Part shown: positions 56,300 through 64,000 of the stretch, piece by piece
Numbering within the stretch: the first letter of the stretch is position 1
How the letters are laid out: each line of letters starts with the position of its first letter
Assembly (NCBI RefSeq): GCF_000711695.1
Contig: NW_013547018.1
Coordinates: 248,001 to 312,000, forward strand
DNA from: Tilletiaria anomala UBC 951
Lineage: Eukaryota; Basidiomycota; Exobasidiomycetes; Georgefischeriales; Tilletiariaceae
Length of the DNA: 64,000 nt
Direction of reading: 5' to 3'
Program-made: the position numbers and the translations under genes
Notes under the pieces: model-generated
The model's input: the letters and a program-made list of their open reading frames with translations, nothing else
Told to the model about the DNA's origin: nothing
Databases searched by the model: none

Positions 56300-57897
56300 C
56301 TAAGAGATGCTAAAGCTGCTCAAGAGGAACGGATCCCGGCTGTAGTCTTGGTACATTGGCCGTGCCAGGGAGGCGATGGTGACGCGCTTGTCCATCTCAA
56401 TGTCTTCTATCAGGGCCTCTACGTTGGTCAAAGGAAAGCGGTCTCAGATGCCATCGCAACAGTGAAGTGGAGGGGCAGACATTCTCACCTTTGTTAATGT
56501 AATTGTACTCCGGACGAATGTATCCCAAAACGACCACGCGAATTTCGAGGCCATAAAAATCAGCCTGGAATTTGTGCATGATGTGAACCTCCTGTAGGAA
56601 CCGCAGCGAAGCCACAAGTCGATCATATTAGGGTAAAAACTCGTGAGGTGCACATCACGCGCTAATGTATACGCTCACTCACAGCTGTCTTTGTGGTGTT
56701 TCCGTAAAAAGGGTTCCATCCGACGCTCATGACCATCGGGAACACCAAGGAATCCTCCTCCGCAAGATTTACCCGAAGCTTCTTCTTGCGTCTGCTGCTG
56801 CTCGATCGGTTGCTCAGGGCGCTGCCCTGTGCATCATCACTTCCTGATCGCAAGGATGCAGTGCTGCTTGCCGCGCTCAAGTCGCGCGGATGCTTTTCGC
56901 CAGCCTGGGCTAGCTTTGCGATAGGTACCGGCGTCACCGTCGTCACGGACAGCTCTGGCTTCGTGCTTGCTGCTTCGCTCGAAGACAAGTGTAAACTTGG
57001 TGCTGAAGCATGCACCGAGGTTGTCGCTCCTTTCGTGGATTCATTCCCAAGGTCGTTCGGCTTGAGCACGCTACTCTGTGCCTCCGCGGTCTTCTCTTCA
57101 CGCGCGACTTGAGCTTCCTTGTCGCTCAACACTGATGCTGGCCGAGCAATCAGCTCTCCCTCACTGCCGTTGCCGAGCAGCGGACTGAGCATTGATGAGT
57201 CTTGCTGTGGTCGCGATCTATTCACGTTTGCGCCGCCTGCGAAAGCCCCCACTGCTATTGACGAAGGCGATTTGCATTGGGAAGAGCTCAGCAAGGATGC
57301 ATTGTTGGGCACATCCACGACAGTTGATGTTGATCGTGCAGAGCGAACTGAGCTTCTGCTGCCCTGTCGAGGCTTTAAACTTCGTGAGAGCGAAGCAGAC
57401 AGCTGAGATCCGGAATTGCCGGTGTGTGTTGACTGCCCGCCTTGGCCCAATGAATCCAGACTACCCTCGTTGATGGGGCTGATACCCAGTACCACCTCAT
57501 TGTCATCTTCGTCTTCCTCAACCTCACCTGCCTCTTGTGCAGCACCAGTCTCCTGTTCGCTCTCCTCGCTCAGTTCCGGGTCTTCCGGGTCTTGCGGAAG
57601 CACCCGTGCCCAACCAAAGTAAATACCTGTCCGACTTAGGCCTTGACTTGAGCTTGCATTCCCCAATATCTTCGCAGGCAGATTGGCTGTTGGGCAACCG
57701 AGATCCTTGCCGCCGCGCCCAAATCCACGCTCCACGTCGCCATGCAGATAGATTGGGTAGGGGCGCTCTGGTGCGTCTGAGCCACAGATACTAGGTCGAT
57801 TTTGTCTGGAAGGGGAAGGTCCTGCGGAGCTTGGTTGATATGGCGCAGATGACGAGCCGCTGCCGTTGCCAGAAGTCGGTGGTGAAGACGTTGCCAT
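56300..57897 (-). CDS. FMN1: Riboflavin kinase with a large inserted segment
   Basis: Exons 57897..56683, 56591..56489 and 56418..56300 give 478 residues. The enzyme makes FMN from riboflavin and ATP. The N-terminal half of the fold is YPIYLHGDVERGFGRGGKDL, then GCPTANLP (the PTAN motif, near residue 67) and RTGIYFGWARV. The other half is VFPMVMSVGWNPFYGN, EVHIMHKFQADFYGLEIRV, VVLGYIRPEYNYIN and EALIEDIEMDKRVTI. Between the halves lie about 280 residues rich in Ser, Glu and Ala, starting acidic (EDPELSEESEQE). Typical fungal riboflavin kinases are 160-230 residues. An in-frame ATG at 58029 would add 44 residues; I prefer 57897 (MATSSPPTSGNG). Family assignment is secure and the insertion is coding, being open throughout. 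Confidence 0.92.
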
Positions 57898-59184
57898 TGT
57901 TGTTTCGCATCCAAGCAGAGCTGGTGATGGACTGTTGAGGCTTCCCAAGAACCTGAGGCGAACCTGCGCCTTGATTCGAGCAGAATAAATGCCAATTCTC
58001 TGCTCGCGTTTCTTCCCTGATATCAACAACTGAGACCCAAATTATTGGTGCTGATACCCTGTGCAAGCGGTGAGGTCTGGAAGAAACAGGCAGAGTCAGC
58101 CATTGATCCCAAAAGAAGGGCACGGATGCGACAGGCATGCTAAGGTTGCTGTTCGGAGACACGCGAGATGCTCCAATTTGCAACACGGCAAGCGGTGCAT
58201 CTGCTTGTTACACGTAGAAGCAGATGCGACGAAGGCACCTCTTTTTCCGAACTAATGTCGAACGAGCCTCTGGCCTTTCCGCACAACATTTTGAGGGCAG
58301 CGGGACTACAGAAGCAAACAGACCAAGCTTCCAAGGTTCGCTATCCATCCGGGCCAACTCACCTTTCAACAGCACAATCTTGTTTGCGTTGCTCGCGTGT
58401 CTCCCGAAATGGATAATGAACGGGTGGCTTGAAGTGGTGTCGAATCAGGATTGCGAGCAGGCGAACACTTCCTGACTGGCGCAAGCAAGCCTTCCAAGCT
58501 TCACGCCAGCAAGAATGCAGCCAGCTGGCTCCTTTGCGCTTCTCTCCTTCGTGTTCTCCCACCGTGATGCGCAGCAAGATATCCTTTGCTGATGGACCAT
58601 GGAAGTGCGATGGTTTCTCCTTGAATCGACATCAGGCGCCAGTAAATCGAGTCAACAAATAGCACCTCTCTGACTGCCGCCATGCCCGCGTACGTAGTGC
58701 TTCCGCGCAAGAACAAGATTGAGAATAGAGCCCGACACTGCTGCACTCTGTCTGCAGCAGGGCAGCATCGCGGAGAGGCGCCAAGTGTGTGTGCCTCCAC
58801 GAGAGCTTAGCGCGCCACGGTTCCGCAACCCGCGCGCACGGGGTGAAGTGACGGGTGTTGCACCGAATCTGTGAAGACGCGGAAGTATGACTCGCCCTTT
58901 TTTGGTCTGCGAGTCGCCAGACTATACAGGGTTGACCTTCTCAGTGCCACCAGGCAAGAAAATGTGCAGGCTGGCTGAACTGCAAGTGCCATTTACCCCG
59001 AACACAGCGCACCGCGGACTTGTCTCGATCAAACGGCCTTCTGAATTCTAACCCTTTTACAGCATGATGGAACAAGTGAAAGCACTCGAGTTCAACCTGG
59101 GCAAGTTTTCAGCTCACGTCACTTGTGGGACAAGGCTCTCACGTTATCACACAGCAGTCCGAATACCAACTGCCCAAAGGCAGC
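57898..59184. promoter_or_regulatory. Head-to-head intergenic region FMN1 / THR4
   Basis: About 1.29 kb between divergent starts, so both promoters are here. I see no further gene. TGACTCG at about 58888-58894 resembles a Gcn4-type half site that could serve THR4, but a single match of this length is weak. Confidence 0.45.
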
Positions 59185-61047
59185 ATGAAGTATCTGAGCA
59201 CTCGCGGCGGCCCCGAGCGGCTGTCCTTTGAGGAGGTGAGTCGACCTTGAACCAGAACCGCGTTACTCGTTGGCACCAACTCATTCACAGTGCTCCCGGT
59301 CGCATTATACCCCTGGCGTTGGTAGGCAGTGATCCAAGGCCTTGCGCCAAATGGTGGCCTCTACATTCCCGCTGCGATACCACAGCTGCCGCCAAACTGG
59401 GCCACCGAGTGGTCATCGTTCACTTTCCCCCAGCTCTCCTTTCAGATTCTCCGAAGATTCATCCCAGTGTCGGCCTCTGAAGGCGGTATTCCTGATGCAG
59501 ACCTCAAATCACTTATTGAGCGCTCCTACTCGACGTTCCGCGACCCGCAGGTCAGCCCGCTCGTACAGCTTGCAGACCACGAGTGGTGCCTCGAACTCTG
59601 GCATGGTCCGACGTTTGCCTTCAAGGACGTGGCGCTGCAGCTAGTCGGAAACCTGTTCGAATACTTTTTGCAACGCCGCAATGCCGCTAAGTCGCAAGGC
59701 GCCACCCCTGACCGCATCACCGTCGTTGGTGCTACTTCGGGGGACACTGGCAGCGCAGCTATCGCTGGTCTCAGAAGCAAAGCGAACATCGACATCTTCA
59801 TCCTTCATCCCAAGGGGAGGGTCAGTCCGATCCAAGAGGCCCAGATGACGACAGTGCTCGATACCAATGTGCACAATTTGGCGGTAGACGGCACGTTTGA
59901 TGACTGCCAGGACATCGTTAAGGTTCTCTTCTCCGACAAAGCTTTCAACGATCAGTACCGTTTGGGTGCAGTCAACTCCATCAACTTTGCTCGCATCCTC
60001 GCGCAGATTGTCTACTACTTTTCCGCCTACTTCCAACTGCAGAAGCAGCTCGGACTATCAACTGCCTCTTCTTTCCCGCCAGAGATCCAGTTCGTTGTGC
60101 CGACTGGAAATTTCGGCGACGTCCTTGCTGGCTACTATGCAAAGCGCATGGGCATGCCGGTTCAGAACCTCGCGGTCGCAACGAACGAGAACGACATTCT
60201 ACAACGCTTCTGGAAGAGCGGTGCCTATGAAAAGAATAGCGCATCTTCACAGAGTGGGCATACTTCAATGTCGCAGGTGGAACTTGCACAAAGCTCGCTT
60301 GACAGTGCTGCAGGAGGCGTCAAGGCTACGCTGAGCCCAGCGATGGACATTCTGGTCTCTTCCAATTTCGAGCGATTGCTGTGGTACCTGGTCTTTGAGA
60401 CGGATACCTCTGGATCAGATGAGGAGCGGGCATCAAGAGCGGGCGAGCAGATCGGGAACTGGATGAAGGACTTGAAGGAAAAAGGAAGATTCGCAGTGTC
60501 AGAGGAACAGCACAAGCTTGCGCGGCGAGACTTTTCTGCGGAGAGGGTCTCTGACTCTGAGGTGGGTCGACTCTTTCCTCTTTTGCACCATACCATGTCG
60601 CTGTTCGCTGACAAATGACTGAATCTTTTACAGACCAAGAAGACCATCCTCAAGTACTTTTCCTCCCCGCCGTCTGCAATGCACCGGAAGTCGTATCTTG
60701 TTGATCCGCATACCGCCGTCGGCATGTGCGCAGCGAACCGACTCGTGAGCTCGAACCGCTCGGCCACGCACCAGATCATCCTTTCCACTGCACATCCCGC
60801 CAAGTTTTCCGAGGCGGTCGTCTCCTCGCTGGAATCTGCTGGCGCACAGTTCGACTTTGACAGAGACGTGCTGCCGCCGGAGATGCATGGCCTGCTCGAA
60901 AAGGAAAGAAGAGTCATTGATGTCAAGCTCGGGCAGCAGGGTGGATTTGAGAGCTTAGTGGAGAACACGAAAGCGGTAATTGAGAAGACGGTCGGGGCTT
61001 CCCAGGCACAGTCGCAAGCGAACGGTGCAGTGACTGCAAGTTCATAG
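59185..61047 (+). CDS. THR4: Threonine synthase
   Basis: Exons 59185..59235, 59326..60561 and 60634..61047 give 566 residues. The PLP enzyme converts O-phosphohomoserine to threonine. The first exon gives MKYLSTRGGPERLSFEE and the junction restores EAVIQGLAPNGGLYIP, the fungal N-terminus. PLP attaches at the Lys in LWHGPTFAFKDVALQ near residue 117, and the phosphate is held by GATSGDTGSAAI. Other conserved parts are HPKGRVSPIQEAQM, FVVPTGNFGDVLAGYYAKRM and LVSSNFERLLWYL. The last exon carries KKTILKYFSSPPS and DPHTAVGM. Length is slightly over yeast Thr4 (514), from a Ser/Gln loop after KSGAYEKN. Confidence 0.95.
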
Positions 61048-61372
61048 TCCAAAATGTCGCTTCTCCCTCTTCCCGAATAAATAATCGCCACAGGATCTAC
61101 CAGCGTCTGCACAGTAGTCCAGGCTGTCGATTTCTTTTGAACCCTTATCCTTCATTGGCGCGGTGGTGGTGCGCTAGATGGGCGGCTTAAAGACTCTATC
61201 AACAGTCTCGATATCCGTGAAAAGACTGCAGAGCCGGCAGAAGCAAGTCTTGTCCCTTCTCTAACGCATCACCAGCAAGATCAGAATGTTGCGAATGGGG
61301 TTCTTTCCTATGCTACACAGTGAAAAGGAAGGCAGAGCTACATGCTGGGCTGTCTAGCTCTTATCTTGGCGA
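61048..61372. other. Convergent 3' intergenic region THR4 / TIM9
   Basis: About 325 bp between two stop codons. Apart from the poly(A) signal I see nothing in it. Confidence 0.5.
61076..61081 (+). terminator. Candidate polyadenylation signal AATAAA for THR4
   Basis: AATAAATAA begins 29 nt after the THR4 stop codon on the coding strand. Confidence 0.35.
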
Positions 61373-61711
61373 TCATTGCGGTGGTTGTTGGGACGACATC
61401 AATTTTGCTATCACGGAAAAGCATGTTCGGAAGCGTTAGCACAACAGAGAGAGAATCCTGTAGATGAAGCCGCCTGAATCCTCACCATTCTCCTCTGCAA
61501 ATCTTGCCCCTACCCGCTCGGCATGCTTCAGGAACTTCAGCGTACAGTGCTCGATGCATTTATCCTCCTTTGTTGTTAATGCTCTGCTGGTAAAATCGTT
61601 GCAGCAGTTGTTGAAGCATCTCTCGACAAGGTTCGTGTACAGCTGCATAAAGTCTTTCATCTGCTTCTGCTCGATGATTCGCGCCATGCCCGCCTGTTCG
61701 GCGGAAGACAT
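61373..61711 (-). CDS. TIM9: Mitochondrial small Tim chaperone Tim9
   Basis: Exons 61711..61486 and 61407..61373 give 86 residues, the normal size. Tim9 assembles with Tim10 into the hexamer that escorts carrier proteins across the intermembrane space. The twin CX3C motifs are CFNNC and CIEHC, 18 residues apart counted between pairs ([15 protein letters not shown]). The N-terminus [20 protein letters not shown] includes the conserved QKQMKDF. The second exon turns FAEEN into [11 protein letters not shown], matching the short polar tail of family members; reading through the intron would give an unrelated ending. The ATG at 61711 is used because upstream in-frame sequence is not conserved. Confidence 0.92.
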
Positions 61712-62339
61712 GTGCGAGACTGGTGCCCGATCATGACAAGTCAGACGGGTTGCGTGGTGGACATGTGAATAAATCATTGAGCAGGGTCAACATTGGTCAG
61801 ACGCAGGGCCGAGGAGGAAGCGAGTCATGCCTTGGCAAGCAAGAAGACTCACAGTCCATGTTTCCGGTCCTTGCTTACGGGCCGGGTGATACACACCGAG
61901 CTGGCTCACTTCTACTCTGGAGCCTGTCGAACTTCCCTACGGCAATGATGCATGGCATGGATGACGAATGTGAACGGTCGAGTCACAGCCAAGGCCCACC
62001 CCACTGCACAGAAGATATGTAGAGCAAGACTATTTTGGCTGGAGAGACGATCAGCAGCAGGGCGCAAGCCTGGAGCAAGCGAAGTGGAAAAAGTTCTTTC
62101 CGCTCCGCTGGCCGTCACACTTTTTTTGTGAGAAGAGGGAGATGGTCACACATACGTCTTTCAAGATTAGGTGCGAAGTTTATATTACGACCATCCGTGC
62201 GTCCTTCCTGTTCCATCGCCTCCACGCATCTGTCTCTTCCTCTTTCACAGGGCAGACGGGTTGACATTTCAGCAGCAAACGACACCGCACATCCAAAAGA
62301 GACACCCATTTTACCGTCACCTGAACGCATATATGCACC
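61712..62339. promoter_or_regulatory. Head-to-head intergenic region TIM9 / TIF6
   Basis: About 630 bp between divergent starts. No gene is supported in it. Confidence 0.5.
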
Positions 62340-63326
62340 ATGGCGGTCCGTTGCCAATTCGAAAACTCATCCGAGATCGGCGTGTTTGCACGCCTCACCA
62401 ATTCTTATTGCCTCGTCGCCATCGGAGGCTCTGCCAACTTTTACGGCACATTCGACGCAGAGCTTGGAGACCTCATTCCGGTAGTACATTGCTCGATCGC
62501 TGGAACGCGATTAGTCGGAAGGCTCACAGTTGGCAACCGGCATGGGCTGCTCGTACCCAGCACGACGACTGATCAAGAGCTGCAACATTTGCGAAATAGT
62601 CTGCCGGACAGCATTGCGATACAGAGAGTGGAGGAGCGACTGAGTGCGCTCGGAAATGTAATTGCTTGCAATGGTGGGTGTGCAAAGTCCACCTGCTGGA
62701 CTTATCTCCTCTGTGGTCAGAAGCTATGGCTAATTCTAGCAAGTATCAATCCCCAGATTACGTTGCAGTCGTCCATCCAGACCTTGATCGGGAAACGGAA
62801 GAGATTATCGCAGACGTGCTGAAGGTCGAAGTATTCAGGCAAACAGTAGGGTGAGCACACATTGCTTTCTAAATCATCGAAAGACCCACGCTGACAGCCC
62901 CTTCACCTGCCTGTATTCTCAGCGACAACGTGCTGGTTGGGTCGTACGCAGCCATCACCAATCAAGGCGCGCTGGTACACCCACGAACCTCGATTCAGGA
63001 TCAAGATGAGCTCTCCTCATTATTGCAAGTCCCGCTCGTCGCAGGGACAGTGAACCGCGGTAGCGATCTTGTCGGCGCAGGGTTACTCGTGAATGACTGG
63101 GCAGCGTTCTGCGGGTTTGACAGTGAGTCTGATGCAACATCCGGAGAGTTTTCAAGTGGAGAGAGGTCGTCTGAGGGTGCTCACACAACCCTCCTTGCGA
63201 TCCCCTTCTCTATCAGCGACTGCAACTGAGATCTCAGTGATTGAGGCGACGTTCAAGCTCTCAGGGCAAGAGAGCGGGCGCGTCGTCAACGAGCTTCGCG
63301 ATGCTCTGGTCGACACCTATGCATAG
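62340..63326 (+). CDS. TIF6: Eukaryotic translation initiation factor 6 (ribosome anti-association factor)
   Basis: Exons 62340..62673, 62757..62850, 62923..63122 and 63217..63326 give 245 residues, exactly the family size. eIF6 is needed for 60S biogenesis and blocks 40S joining. The pentein repeats are evident: [40 protein letters not shown], then [20 protein letters not shown] across the first junction. [20 protein letters not shown] crosses the second, followed by [19 protein letters not shown]. The last exon restores [18 protein letters not shown]. All four exons are needed for the family match. Confidence 0.95.
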
Positions 63327-63392
63327 AGAATTGTTATTGTACTGACACTACACAAGTGCATCTCATTTCCTTGCAATGCCTGCCAAGTGAAG

Positions 63393-63398
63393 AATAAA
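63393..63398 (+). terminator. Candidate polyadenylation signal AATAAA for TIF6
   Basis: AATAAA lies 67 nt after the TIF6 stop codon on the coding strand. Confidence 0.35.
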
Positions 63399-63638
63399 AG
63401 AACTTGGGCCATGGGTCTGTTTCAAGTGCGAAGCATTCGCAGGTTGAAGTGCAGCTGGTCAAACCCCGGCCCACAAGGTGCCTGTGCTAGTGACACCCGA
63501 TGATGTTGCATTCGTGGCACCCAGTCCTGGCACTACACATGCGCGCTCGCTACCGCCTCTCGCCTTGACTATCCCCACCAGTCCCATTTGGGCATCTTCA
63601 TTGGCATGTTTTCGAGCCCACTGGCTCTGGTCGTGCTT

Positions 63639-63964
63639 TTACACTTTCACTGTTAAAAAGTATAAATATAGATGCCACTTCGCTGTGCACCGAGGGCCGG
63701 TGGTCGAAATGTGGGCGCTGTCAAAGGGATGCCTTTCTGCCGAATCTGCAGGCACATCGAATACTCGCAAACCAGCTTCAAAGCGAGAAGGCCGAGCAGA
63801 CGAGCGCATAGCTCGATCAAACGAGTCGAAAAGCTCAACCCATCGACGCCACCGGAAGTGGAACTCTTCTCCGCATCCCATCTGCTCCACCTGTCCCAGT
63901 ATGCCGCCAAGGATACCACCGAATGTCTGGGTCGGAGTCCACCGTACACCCGCGCGGCCATCCT
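63639..63964 (-). CDS. Possible last exon of a gene entering from the right edge
   Basis: An acceptor (CATAACAACAG) at 63965 opens a minus-strand frame of about 108 codons to a stop at 63639. It starts DGRAGVRWTPTQTFGGILGG, continues ILGQVEQMGCGEEFHFRWRR and WVELFDSFDRAM, then becomes less protein-like. The Gly-rich start and aromatic/charged middle look like coding sequence, but I do not recognise a family and the upstream part is outside the window. The opposite strand is also open here, so this could be chance. Confidence 0.28.
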
Positions 63965-64000
63965 CTGTTGTTATGGCGTGTAAGGGCTAGTTACAAAGCA

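Noticed and set aside
61436-61485. C-terminal extension of Tim9 (ending RILSLLC)
   Set aside because: It is intron read-through; a second exon gives the family-like [11 protein letters not shown] tail.
1-64000. Transposons, retroelements, tRNA or rRNA genes, CRISPR arrays
   Set aside because: I looked for transposase, reverse transcriptase and integrase motifs, terminal repeats, tRNA-like B boxes and regularly spaced repeats, and saw none that hold up by eye. A tRNA or structured-RNA covariance search would be the decisive test.

Overview
The window reads as nuclear DNA of a basidiomycete fungus. Almost every recognisable gene is cut by short GT-AG introns (about 45-240 nt, mostly beginning GTGAG or GTAAG). 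Gene content is fungal: a division-1 chitin synthase, an eisosome protein, Yvh1, a fungal PKA regulatory subunit, Gna1 and a fungal-type TspO. Many proteins carry long Ser/Ala/Gly/Gln-rich insertions. The intron density, moderate-to-high GC and single-copy layout would fit a dimorphic Ustilaginomycotina or related yeast-like lineage, but that placement is inference. I see no transposons, rRNA, tRNA, CRISPR or prokaryotic DNA. Gene models were built by hand from splice sites, reading phase and family conservation; nearly all close in frame over every exon.

Layout, left to right. 1-16 kb: the 5' end of glutamate decarboxylase (minus), PUS4 (minus), YVH1 (plus), a Ser/Thr-rich single-pass membrane protein (minus) and a chitin synthase (minus), then a 2.7-kb gene-poor gap. 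16-30 kb: an ABCC/MRP transporter (plus), a GEN1/Yen1-type nuclease (minus), a DUF7719-like membrane protein (minus), ATP synthase subunit d (plus), CWC21 (minus) and GNA1 (plus). 30-46 kb: a PIL1-family eisosome protein (minus), URM1 (minus), a USP7/Ubp15 deubiquitinase (plus), gamma-tubulin complex component 3 (plus) and the PKA regulatory subunit (minus). 46-64 kb: a 2-oxoglutarate/Fe(II) oxygenase (minus), a UBL-WLM metalloprotease (minus), 1-Cys peroxiredoxin (plus), TspO (plus), coatomer zeta (minus), riboflavin kinase (minus), threonine synthase (plus), TIM9 (minus), TIF6 (plus), and a possible partial gene at the right edge.

These are mostly unrelated housekeeping genes in head-to-head or tail-to-tail pairs. 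One loose theme is the cell surface: the wall-sensor-like protein, chitin synthase, GNA1 (UDP-GlcNAc supply for chitin) and the eisosome protein lie within 26 kb. I found no convincing new multi-gene system. The most unusual features are within genes: a roughly 280-residue insertion splitting riboflavin kinase, an inserted loop in URM1, an approximately 600-residue disordered tail on the Pil1-like protein, a stop-free in-frame intron in the WLM protease, and a 55-codon upstream ORF ending 13 nt before the GNA1 start.
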